A stretch of 7,000 bases of DNA from an uncultured Sutterella sp. GTDB lineage: Bacteria > Pseudomonadota > Gammaproteobacteria > Burkholderiales > Burkholderiaceae_F. A program made the translations under genes and the position numbers. Below the pieces are notes generated by a model, which did no database searches, was not told where the DNA came from, and saw nothing but the letters and a program-made list of their open reading frames with translations. Positions 1 to 6,812 of the stretch are shown piece by piece. The DNA is taken from assembly GCA_905206345.1 (NCBI GenBank), contig CAJLGW010000085.1, forward strand, positions 1-7,000. The letters run 5' to 3'. Positions within the stretch are counted from its first letter, which is position 1, and every line of letters starts with the position of its first letter.

Positions 1-2
1 AA

Positions 3-311
3 ATTACTGACTTTGTCAACTTATTTATCAATTTCACACGTTTTCGTGATGAACCGATCTTTTATCTTTTGGTATTGTGGTGACTCTAAAAGAAATGAAT
101 GGTAAAAATCGAATAGAGGAGTTTAAAACTTTATGCATGGCTCGAGGGTGGCTAGTTAACCAACTTGACGTTCAAAATCGATTAGATGTATTTTTGCGAG
201 CGCAAGAGGAGGTTGAGCTTAAATGAGTCTGAGAAGTATCGATTTGATGATTATTTTAAGTTCATTGGTAATGAAGAGTCTCTTATTTCGATATTGCATA
301 TTTTGGATTAA
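3..311 (+). pseudogene. Frameshifted coding remnant of unknown family, open at the left edge
   Basis: Three consecutive segments of plausible protein lie in two reading frames. Positions 3-83 read ITDFVNLFINFTRFRDEPIF and a few more residues before TGA. Positions 95-226 read MNGKNRIEEFKTLCMARGW and continue to RAQEEVELK before TGA. Positions 222-311 read NESEKYRFDDYFKFIG and continue to SILHILD before TAA. The first and third segments share a frame and the middle one is shifted, so two compensating shifts would join them into one protein of about 100 residues. The composition (mixed charged and aromatic residues, acidic tail) resembles a real soluble protein more than random translation. I do not recognise the family. 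It is the only plus-strand coding signal I would defend, and its start lies outside the window. Alternatives are short overlapping ORFs (TGA and ATG overlap at 223-226) or chance. Confidence 0.35.
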
Positions 312-580
312 CAAAGCACATTGGTTACAAAGAAGCCATAACCTAAACTTTAGGTAAGAAAATCACGAGGGCGTGTCTTTTGAGAGGATCCTTGATAGCA
401 AGATTACCAATGCTCTTAGACTGCTTTCGCGGCGGTTTCCGCGCCCTCATAATTTTATATTGAACCTACAGCAAACTGATGATTGCTTTTTGATGGAATG
501 TTACTGACGAATTTAATCTTGTAAACTGAAATAAGATTTAACAGCTCCTGCAAGCTCTATATTGATTAGAAAAAAGCGAC
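312..580. other. Intergenic region without a gene
   Basis: I see no convincing ORF on either strand. The region holds a 7-bp palindrome around a single central base (ACCTAAA-c-TTTAGGT, 341-355), the GC-rich structured element at 367-448, and a weak 6-bp inverted repeat (AATCTT at 515-520, AAGATT at 533-538). None is followed by a clear T-run on the minus strand, so no confident terminator for the HAD gene can be named here. Confidence 0.6.
367..448. other. GC-rich nested inverted repeat, possible structured RNA or element end
   Basis: The outer arms GAGGGC (367-372) and GCCCTC (443-448) are perfectly complementary across about 70 bases. Inside, GCGG (429-432, extending one base to CGCGG at 428) pairs with CCGC (439-442) around a 6-base loop and would stack directly on the outer stem. 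A second internal arm can form from GTC (near 375) with GAC (near 420) and TGAGAG (near 381) with CTCTTA (near 414), allowing one G-U pair. The result is a three-way-junction-like fold in an otherwise AT-rich spacer. The strand cannot be decided, because the fold works on both. I do not recognise a known riboswitch, tRNA or attC consensus. It could be a small RNA, a transposable-element end or a REP-like repeat. Confidence 0.4.
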
Positions 581-1408
581 TTATTGATGGGATTGCATTT
601 CTTCAACTGCTTGAATTTTCTTGATGATTGATTTGACGATCGTTTCAATGTCACTGCCCTGTCCGTAATCAGCAGCTGCAACGAAATTAACTCGCCCAGC
701 TTTTTTGAGGGCCTGTACAGCCTCTTTACTTTTGTCCTCATCATAGACGGCGATGGACTGACCTCCGTTCGTTTTTACTAGTTTCATGCAAGGAACGTCT
801 GTTAAACCATCGCCAATATAAATCATATTTCGGAACGGAACTCGTCTCTCATCATCTGGTGTGAAGCGATTTAATTTCTCAGCGCTTTTGCTGTCAATCG
901 CTAAAACTCCTTTATTAATTCGGAATAAAAATTGAGTTTTAGTTGTGTAATTTACGGCAAATTTAGGCCACAGGATAGTGTCATTGTAGTCGTACATAAA
1001 TTCGCAAGCATAAATCTTTTTAAAGTACTTAGCGATTTCGGTACCTTCAATGATTTCTTTGATACCAGACGAAACAATGTAATGTTCAATCCGTACACCC
1101 GCTTTTTGTCCATATTTATTGATGCGTTCAAACCAAGTTTCAACACCATCAAAATATTCAATCTTTTTTCCCATTTTCTGGAAAGTTTTACGCTTAATGC
1201 GAACTTTCTTTTCTTTCGCTTCTTCAACCATTTTGAACATATATGCCAAAACATTGTCCATTTCTTGATCGTCGGTTAATTTGTTGGCTTCTTTCCAAAA
1301 TGTAGTTGCATCAATTCCTAGCGCAGGAATAAATGCATACTCTTGCATATCTTTGGTACAAAGTGTTTTGTCAAAGTCATACATAATGGCAACAATAGGT
1401 CGAGTCAT
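581..1408 (-). CDS. HAD-family phosphatase (haloacid dehalogenase-like hydrolase)
   Basis: This 275-residue cytoplasmic protein has all four HAD motifs. Motif I is YDFDKTL with nucleophile D11 and acid/base D13. Motif II is the IVSSG serine pair at 113-114. Motif III is probably K157 in YTTKTQF. Motif IV is IGDGLTD with D200 and D204 for magnesium. The insert between motifs I and II (about residues 20-105) is mostly helical and charged, as in C1-capped phosphatases. Members remove phosphate from small metabolites, and the substrate cannot be read from the sequence. The ATG start follows an AGGGAG ribosome binding site with a 5-base spacer (1409-1413), and the length looks complete. It stands alone, about 300 bases downstream of a broken acetyltransferase gene and in the same direction. 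An inverted repeat at 1461-1483 lies just upstream and may regulate it. The family assignment is secure; the substrate is unknown. Confidence 0.93.
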   Translation of the reverse strand: MTRPIVAIMYDFDKTLCTKDMQEYAFIPALGIDATTFWKEANKLTDDQEMDNVLAYMFKMVEEAKEKKVRIKRKTFQKMGKKIEYFDGVETWFERINKYGQKAGVRIEHYIVSSGIKEIIEGTEIAKYFKKIYACEFMYDYNDTILWPKFAVNYTTKTQFLFRINKGVLAIDSKSAEKLNRFTPDDERRVPFRNMIYIGDGLTDVPCMKLVKTNGGQSIAVYDEDKSKEAVQALKKAGRVNFVAAADYGQGSDIETIVKSIIKKIQAVEEMQSHQ

Positions 1409-1706
1409 TTTTTCTCCCTGAAAGTGAATGGTTATATTCTGTGTTATTAAGTGAATTTACAAAGTAATTTACTAGATTACTTTAACACGGACAGTCATAG
1501 AAAGTATCTAATCTAATTCATCTTTTTATGGATGTTGCACTAAATATCTGTAAATCATGAAGTGAGCTTAATGTGGGTTGTGATGCGAATAACAGGTGAG
1601 ACATATGGTTCAATTGAATTCCAAGGTAAAACTCTATGAGGGAGTCAAAAACTGTCGTTTTATCACCGTCTTTCTGTGCTTTAAGCCCCTCGATCAATTC
1701 TTTCAA
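1409..1706. other. Intergenic region upstream of the HAD gene
   Basis: This spacer carries the HAD gene's ribosome binding site (1414-1419) and presumably its promoter. A weak candidate is TTGTAA followed 18 bases later by AATATA on the minus strand, just downstream of the inverted repeat at 1461-1483. A 62-codon reading frame (1518-1706, minus) begins at a TTG directly after the stop of the acetyltransferase remnant and in the same frame. It lacks an ATG start and a ribosome binding site, and I do not recognise it. Its first half (LKELIEGLKAQKDGDKT) looks protein-like and the rest does not, so I do not call it a gene. Confidence 0.5.
1461..1483. promoter_or_regulatory. Perfect 8-bp inverted repeat, possible operator for the HAD gene
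   Basis: AAAGTAAT (1461-1468) and ATTACTTT (1476-1483) are exact reverse complements around a 7-base spacer. They lie 53-75 bases upstream of the HAD start codon. A second, wider pair, GTGTTA (1441-1446) and TAACAC (1483-1488), overlaps the outer edge. The spacing and AT-rich arms fit a dimeric repressor site. There is no T-run to suggest a terminator. The role is inferred from position only. Confidence 0.35.
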
Positions 1707-2243
1707 TTACAAATTGAACAACTTAACAAACTTTGATTCTTTACAGGCGCTTAAATCCGTTGTCACAAATTTCCTATTGAGGTAAAGAGAAAAAATCGTC
1801 GCTGGAGTGGGCGACTTTTGCGCTTGTTCTCAAGTTTCCAATTTAATGATTTTCAAAGGGATATTTTTCTCTTTTGCCAAAACACGCAACACACCATTGA
1901 TGTAATAATCCGTATAAGGGCAACGATCTGAATAATAAGCGACCAACCCCTTTTTATCCGGGCATCCTCGGGATTTAACGCAATCATTGAAAAAGGGGAG
2001 AGCGCAATTGTCACGAAAGCGCATTGTCAACAATGAAAAGCCATAGGGGAGTTTTTCAATTTCTTTAAGAAGTAACTATTTTGTATCACTCATGAAGGGT
2101 TTCTTTTTAGTTCCAACCACTGTGACCAATCCGTTTTTCTTTTGCTTTTTGGCGTCTTCAATCACAGACTGAAGTAGACTCGATCCATGCCCTTGCCCCT
2201 TATATTCAACGGTTTGGAATAACGTAAGGATTTTGATCAGTTT
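1707..2243 (-). pseudogene. GNAT-family acetyltransferase with YoaP-type C-terminal domain, truncated and broken by stops
   Basis: Read in one frame from the helicase stop, this gives the second half of a GNAT acetyltransferase. The acetyl-CoA motif A is visible (VEYKGQGHGSSLLQSV), followed by DGLV-like NGLVTVVGTKK and KPFMSDTK, then a TAG stop at 2076-2078. In homologues I recall, a Trp follows SDTK, so one base change could explain it. The frame resumes with EKLPYGFSLLTMRF and the YoaP-like segment GLVAYYSDRCPYTDYYING with its conserved Cys, then IPLKIIKLET and a TGA at 1830-1832. It continues again with EQAQKSPTPATIFSLY and RKFVTTDLSACKESK to a natural-looking TAA at 1707-1709. The roughly 100 N-terminal residues of the family are missing, and the remnant begins where the helicase gene ends. 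Only a 67-residue internal ORF (1830-2033) survives intact. Intact relatives acetylate small molecules or proteins; this copy should be inactive. Confidence 0.82.
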
Positions 2244-4631
2244 TTAAAACAACAAATAGCTCTCATCTTCATAAGGTTCATAAATTTCATATCCGATCGA
2301 CAGCAACTTCTTCATTCGTCTTTGGAACATCCTTTCCGTTATTCCAATCAATTCGTCACGATAATCGTATATTCGTACTTCGCGCTTTTGATCGTGTATT
2401 CGATGCAAGCGTCCTGCGTACTGAATAAGCGCAGCACCGTGAGAGACGGGGAGAGCTAGAAAGAGCGTATCCAACCTCGGATCATCAAAACCCTCACCAA
2501 GAAAAGCCCCCGTCGTTAGTAATACCCGAGATTCAGTCAAATTCTTATCGAAGAATTTTTCCAAAAGAGCTTTTTGTTGCTTTTTACCCATTCCGCCTTG
2601 CATCACGAAAACATTGGGGACGTCTTGCATCATGTCGGATAAGAGGTCTAAATGGGCTTTGCGAGCGGTGATTAAAACGGGATTGCGATTTTCGCTTAAG
2701 GCTTTTTTGATGTCTTTAACAATGTGTTCATTACGTTCTTTGTTGTTTGCCAGGTCATTATAAATTTCAGCCATCGTGACCTTTTCGAAATGTGCAAGAT
2801 CCGGATTCAATTGACAGCCTGTAGGTCGTGGTAACACGTAGTGTTTAAACGGTTGATTACGGATTTCTTGCCGTTGATTGACTCGATGTCGGCAAGGGCC
2901 GCACTGCATATAAACAATGGGGTGACGGCCGTCCTTACGGGTAACGGTGGCAGAAAGCCCTAAAACATAACGACAATGACTTTCTTTTAAAATCATCTCG
3001 AAACTGACGGCAGCAACATGGTGACACTCATCGACAATGATCATTTCATAATGATTCAAAATGTCTTGCAATCTTTCTTTTCGACTAAGACTTTGGATGA
3101 CGGCAATATCGACCTTATGTGTTGCTTTAAATTTCCCAGCTCCGATCAGACCAATTTGCCGATCTTCTAACTCTAAAAAGGTTTTAAGACGTTCTTTCCA
3201 TTGTTGAGCCAGTTGCGTTCTATGAACCAGAATCAGCGTTGGAACATTGCGTTTAGCAAGCATCGCAATACCTACGACTGTTTTTCCGAAAGCGGTTGTT
3301 GCCGATAGGACGCCGTCATTACTTTTGAGTAATTTTTCAAGGGCAATCTGTTGATTAGCTCTTAACTCACCCTTGAACGTCACATCAATCGTCGGTAACG
3401 AAAGTCTTTTATCATTGAGTTGCCAGGTAATTTGGTGCCCATTTAAAAGCTCAGAGACTTTATCAAAAAGACCTCGCGGAAGCGCAAGGTATCGGTCGAG
3501 ATTATCAAAGGTATAAATGAGTTTGGGAATACCAAAGGTATTTAAGCGTTGCTTTTGACGCATGAAGAAGTCGGGATTTTGAAAGCTTGCTAATCGCATC
3601 AATGCCGTTTGTAAAGCAGGTGAAAGTTGCGTTTTTTCGAAATAAATTTTGTTGGCGAAGGTCACCACGAGTGGTTCTTTACAGCCTTCTTTAAGTTGAC
3701 GCGATTTAATGACATCTTTCTTTTCCCAAGGCGGAATGCTTTCTTGGGTTAAAGCCCAACGCTCAGTCTCGGCTTCAATTTCATCGATATGCTCTTTGGG
3801 CACAAACGTCATCACCTTCGCGGTCGATATGCGGCGAATGTCGGCTAAGAATTGCCATTGGTTTTGATAAGCAACAAAGTCCTTATTGACGAAAACACTG
3901 TTGCCTTGTAAACGAGGCCCTTTTTGTAGTGGAAGCGCAATGAGATTACCGAAACCGCCGATGGGTATTTGGTCTTGGTTAGGGATGAGACGATCATAAG
4001 AATCCAGTAAGTTCGGGTAATTGTCGATGGTTTTATTTAAAAGAAACGATCCCATATGACGAGCGTCAGTAGCAGAGATTTTTTCTTCAAAGAAAAACCA
4101 GACATGAGCTCCATTACCCGATCGCGAGCGTTCAATGTAGACGGGAACTTTGTATTGCTCGCACGTTGCCACAAAGGCTTTCACATCTGCCTCAAATGTG
4201 AGTTTGTCAAAGTCAACGACGAGAAATTGACAAAGATCACCGGGAAGCAAAGGATAGACACCAATGGTGATATTGCCAGCAAGGTGTTTGTAGATGACAT
4301 CCTCAGTCAGCTCATCTAAGACACGATGGGGACATGTTGTGCATTTTGTAATCCGAAAATCACAAATATGCGCTTTAAAACGGTTAATGCACACAGGCGA
4401 GTAACCGGAGTGTCCGTTTTTACTTTCAAAACGTTTGGCATAAACATCTCGGCGAGCAACAAATAAGTCTGAGAATATCTTGAGTTTTTCTGCAATCGAA
4501 AAATGTGTTTGAGACTGGCTAGCGGAAGAATGTGCCAGCTCTGCGAGTAGTGTTTCCGCCGCTTTTAACTCCGACTTAAGTTGTGCAATTCTTTTTTGAA
4601 GATCGTCAATGCTGAGATTGTGTGTATTCAT
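2244..4631 (-). CDS. TOTE conflict-system type primase-helicase fusion (AEP domain plus XPB-like SF2 helicase)
   Basis: This 795-residue protein joins two enzymes. Residues 5-35 look like a coiled coil. A primase domain of the archaeo-eukaryotic (AEP) fold follows at about 45-290. It has a Cys cluster (C81, C90, C97, C100) that may bind zinc, the catalytic VVDFDK motif (D140, D142) and SGNGAHVWFF (171-180) with its active-site His. Residues about 315-420 resemble the N-terminal region of XPB-like helicases. The helicase occupies 420-795: Walker A TTAFGKT (445-451), motif Ia LILVHRTQLAQQW, DECHH (534-538), SAT (560-562), motif V GAFLGEGFDDPRLD (708-721) and motif VI QYAGRLHR (737-744). All key residues are present, so both activities are likely. 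The ATG start follows AAAGGAG (4639-4645) with a 7-base spacer. The gene is 38 bp downstream of the DUF6429 gene, probably in one operon. The family is linked to mobile and conflict systems; the function here is inferred. Confidence 0.9.
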   Translation of the reverse strand: MNTHNLSIDDLQKRIAQLKSELKAAETLLAELAHSSASQSQTHFSIAEKLKIFSDLFVARRDVYAKRFESKNGHSGYSPVCINRFKAHICDFRITKCTTCPHRVLDELTEDVIYKHLAGNITIGVYPLLPGDLCQFLVVDFDKLTFEADVKAFVATCEQYKVPVYIERSRSGNGAHVWFFFEEKISATDARHMGSFLLNKTIDNYPNLLDSYDRLIPNQDQIPIGGFGNLIALPLQKGPRLQGNSVFVNKDFVAYQNQWQFLADIRRISTAKVMTFVPKEHIDEIEAETERWALTQESIPPWEKKDVIKSRQLKEGCKEPLVVTFANKIYFEKTQLSPALQTALMRLASFQNPDFFMRQKQRLNTFGIPKLIYTFDNLDRYLALPRGLFDKVSELLNGHQITWQLNDKRLSLPTIDVTFKGELRANQQIALEKLLKSNDGVLSATTAFGKTVVGIAMLAKRNVPTLILVHRTQLAQQWKERLKTFLELEDRQIGLIGAGKFKATHKVDIAVIQSLSRKERLQDILNHYEMIIVDECHHVAAVSFEMILKESHCRYVLGLSATVTRKDGRHPIVYMQCGPCRHRVNQRQEIRNQPFKHYVLPRPTGCQLNPDLAHFEKVTMAEIYNDLANNKERNEHIVKDIKKALSENRNPVLITARKAHLDLLSDMMQDVPNVFVMQGGMGKKQQKALLEKFFDKNLTESRVLLTTGAFLGEGFDDPRLDTLFLALPVSHGAALIQYAGRLHRIHDQKREVRIYDYRDELIGITERMFQRRMKKLLSIGYEIYEPYEDESYLLF

Positions 4632-4669
4632 TGCCGATCTCCTTTAACGCAATACTCAAGTGATAAAAA

Positions 4670-4945
4670 TTACGATTCCCAGTCTTTGATGTTGTATTTT
4701 TTGAGTAACTCTTGAGCCTTTTCCATACCCGTATCCATAATGTCAACGGACTTATTTTTCCGGCTGCCTAGGTAAAGGAATTCTTGTTCGACCAAGTGAT
4801 CCATGGCATCCCAGTCGTAGGATTTCCAGCTCGAGCGCATTTCTTGATTTTTGTTCCAAGCAAAACGCGTCAGATAAAGAAGAATTAGGGTGAGTTCTTC
4901 AATGGCTTCACGAGGTTCGGTAGGAAGATTTTGGGGAGTTGTCAT
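4670..4945 (-). CDS. DUF6429-family small protein
   Basis: This small 91-residue soluble protein has the pattern I associate with DUF6429: an EAIEELTLILLYLTRF helix (13-28), SWKSYDWDAMDHLVEQEFL (39-57) and KSVDIMDTGMEKAQELLKKY (65-84). The order of helices and the basic stretch SRKNKS between them suggest a winged-helix-like fold. DNA binding is possible but unproven, and the family has no established function that I know. The ATG is preceded by GGAGG (4953-4957) with a 7-base spacer. The start codon overlaps the stop of the upstream coding remnant (ATGA), a sign of former or present translational coupling. The primase-helicase begins 38 bp further on, which makes this the first intact gene of a likely two-gene operon. 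A regulatory or accessory role for the helicase is a guess from position. Confidence 0.8.
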   Translation of the reverse strand: MTTPQNLPTEPREAIEELTLILLYLTRFAWNKNQEMRSSWKSYDWDAMDHLVEQEFLYLGSRKNKSVDIMDTGMEKAQELLKKYNIKDWES

Positions 4946-5079
4946 GATGAAACCTCCAGTGTTATTCTCATTTTATCGCGGATTTGTTCAATGATAAATT
5001 TTTCAAATTCAGAAGGGTAATAATGTAAAAGATGAAGACTGTCACGATGACACATTAACCATAACGGTTCAATAAAAGA
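4942..5079 (-). pseudogene. 45-codon coding remnant, C-terminal end of an unknown gene
   Basis: An open frame starts immediately after a TGA in its own frame, 3 bases past the ATPase stop. It reads SFIEPLWLMCHRDSLHLLHY, then YPSEFEKFIIEQIRDKM and a short tail to a TGA at 4942-4944. The stop overlaps the ATG of the DUF6429 gene as ATGA, typical of adjacent genes in an operon, and the ribosome binding site of that gene lies inside this frame. The only internal ATG (5053-5055) would give 37 residues and has no obvious ribosome binding site. The amphipathic PSEFEKFIIEQIRDKM helix looks protein-like. I do not recognise the family. It could be the 3' end of a gene whose front was lost when the ATPase arrived, or a genuine very small protein. 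Confidence 0.4.
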
Positions 5080-5082
5080 TCA

Positions 5083-6675
5083 TTAGGGAACTTGTTGCCA
5101 GGCGACAAACTGTTTATCTTTTTCACTGAAAACCATAACGATTTTGATTAACTCGTGATTATGAAGTGTTTCGCCATAATGCTTGGCTTGCACTTGTTCA
5201 AAGCCATTTTGTAAAAGCATCTCAACTTGCGAGGTTTTTTGGGCATATTTAAATTCAAAGACCCAGTGACGATTACCTGCTTCAACTTCCAAATCACTAC
5301 GACCTAATGCCGTGTGCGTTTCAACTTTAGGCATCATCGCAGCACCAATCAACAAAACTTGAAGATAAGCACGGCAAGTCGCTTCATCGGTAATGGGATA
5401 GCGGTGGTAATCAATAGCGTTAACAGCTTTATTAAAGTATTCGATCACTTGATGAACACTGTCATTTGCCATCACTTTCGACAAAAGAGGTACACCGGAT
5501 TGTAGGCGGTTATCATTCTTTAGCAGTTCATCGGCATAGAGTCTAGCCATGGACGAAGAGACTTCTTTATTGGGGTAGCCCAGCTGAACAACACCGGCTA
5601 CAAGAAGCTCTTTAATCGTTAGATAACCAGATTGGGTTAGAAGAGCCTCCAACGAAATTTCGTCATATTGTCGACTGGCTTTTAATACATCGATGTTAAT
5701 CGCAATGGGTTGATCATATTGACGAGGGTTGGCCAATGCGTGAGTATTGAGATACTTCATTAAAACAGTGGGTTGACCGCCACTTTCGTACCAATAGTTT
5801 TGAAAACCTAACTCAGGGTGAGCAAAGAAATTCAAAACAGACCATGGACAATAAACGTGAGTCTGAGCCATGGCATCAAAAGAAAAACCGTCGTAGTGCT
5901 CTTTGAGTTGGTTAATGAGTTCAGACTCTTCAATATTCAATACCTTGCTCGCCTTAGTCAAATACGGGGCAAAGTATTGCTGAATTTCATTTTCGGTATA
6001 ACCTAACAGTGTTCCGTAGGCAGGAATAAGTGAAATATCTTGAAGGTTATTGAAGGCTGAAAAAATGCTTGTATTACTGAACTTCGTGATGCCAGTCATG
6101 AAGAAAAAACGTAAGCATCCTTCAAATTGTTTTAGCGTAGCGTAAAAGTCACCTAAGACATCTCGAATAACATTAAAAATGTCTCGATTGTTCAGATGCG
6201 CTGTCAATGGGGCGTCATATTCGTCAATTAGGAGAACAAGAGAACTCGGAGCTAACGAGGATAGCCAGCTTTTAAATTGGTCCATAAACAACACAAGTTG
6301 TTGATTAGGATCGTATTTAAACCCAAGGGGTGCAAATGAAGTAATGATCTGACTTTGGAAAGCCGCCTCGAACTGCTCAGGTGATTGGAATTTCTTCAAT
6401 CCAGAAAAATCTAGACGAACAACATCATAAGTTTTATCGGTCCAAAGTTTCTCAATGGTGAGGCCTTTGAAGTCTCGTACGCCAAATTTAAATAAAGACT
6501 CAAAAGTTGAAATTAGTAGTGATTTTCCAAAGCGTCGAGGACGAGCAAGGAATATCTTGCCTCGGCCCTTTCCTACCAAGGCAAAAATCAAATCGGTCTT
6601 ATCAACATAAATTTCGTTGGATTGTCGAAGCGCTGAAAACGTCGATGTACCAAGGGGGAGAGGTCTTTGAGTCAT
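5083..6675 (-). CDS. AAA-ATPase-like protein with C-terminal PD-(D/E)xK nuclease domain
   Basis: This protein of about 530 residues (535 if begun at a TTG at 6690) matches the AAA-ATPase_like / PDDEXK_9 architecture. In the 535 numbering, the N-terminal ATPase has the family's opening PLPLGTSTFSALR and YVDKT, Walker A LARPRRFGKSLL (K56, S57), Walker B LVLLIDEYDAP (D156, E157), and a sensor-like FFMTGITKFSNTSIFSAFNN (197-216). GYTENEI and HYDGFSF follow. The C-terminal nuclease core is GRSDLEV (D466) with VFEFKYA (E479, K481), so the catalytic residues are kept. I prefer the ATG at 6675 because homologues begin close to PLPLG and the TTG has no ribosome binding site. Even so, the ATG has only a weak TAAAG. 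The family is widespread in mobile and accessory DNA with no firmly known role; nuclease activity is predicted, not shown. It is codirectional with the helicase genes. Confidence 0.9.
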   Translation of the reverse strand: MTQRPLPLGTSTFSALRQSNEIYVDKTDLIFALVGKGRGKIFLARPRRFGKSLLISTFESLFKFGVRDFKGLTIEKLWTDKTYDVVRLDFSGLKKFQSPEQFEAAFQSQIITSFAPLGFKYDPNQQLVLFMDQFKSWLSSLAPSSLVLLIDEYDAPLTAHLNNRDIFNVIRDVLGDFYATLKQFEGCLRFFFMTGITKFSNTSIFSAFNNLQDISLIPAYGTLLGYTENEIQQYFAPYLTKASKVLNIEESELINQLKEHYDGFSFDAMAQTHVYCPWSVLNFFAHPELGFQNYWYESGGQPTVLMKYLNTHALANPRQYDQPIAINIDVLKASRQYDEISLEALLTQSGYLTIKELLVAGVVQLGYPNKEVSSSMARLYADELLKNDNRLQSGVPLLSKVMANDSVHQVIEYFNKAVNAIDYHRYPITDEATCRAYLQVLLIGAAMMPKVETHTALGRSDLEVEAGNRHWVFEFKYAQKTSQVEMLLQNGFEQVQAKHYGETLHNHELIKIVMVFSEKDKQFVAWQQVP

Positions 6676-6680
6676 TTTCT

Positions 6681-6764
6681 TTACAAACAAAAGTGTATGT
6701 CAACCATTGTACCAACACCTCTAATGATAATCCGTTTTTGTTCCACAAACTGTTCCAAAGTCAT
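6681..6764 (-). other. Possible 27-codon leader ORF or remnant before the ATPase
   Basis: The frame reads MTLEQFVEQKRIIIRGVGTM and ends VDIHFCL, with TAA at 6681-6683, 5 bases before the preferred ATG of the ATPase. It is preceded in frame by SYKKAPYSVG, which also looks protein-like. The tight spacing could couple its translation to the ATPase, whose own ribosome binding site is poor. There is no clear ribosome binding site for this ORF, so it may instead be the relic of an older gene. I do not recognise the protein. Confidence 0.3.
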
Positions 6765-6812
6765 ACCAACAGAGTAGGGAGCTTTTTTATAAGAATAGCG
6801 AACTGCTTAAAT

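Noticed and set aside
538..744. A 68-residue minus-strand ORF overlapping the 3' end of the HAD gene.
   Set aside because: It lies mostly inside the HAD gene in another frame, has a basic and repetitive composition, and shows no domain.
1518..1706. A 62-residue minus-strand reading frame after the acetyltransferase remnant.
   Set aside because: It starts at TTG with no ribosome binding site, directly after a stop in the same frame, and the second half has the look of noncoding translation.
1707..2243. The in-frame TAG and TGA could mean a reassigned genetic code rather than a pseudogene.
   Set aside because: All four intact genes end in TAA, which is suggestive, but the two stops replace different residues as I recall the family, and the gene also lacks its N-terminal third. 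Simple decay explains everything.
6676..6690. TTG start adding five residues to the ATPase.
   Set aside because: It has no ribosome binding site, overlaps the short upstream ORF, and homologues start close to the PLPLG segment, so the ATG at 6675 is preferred.
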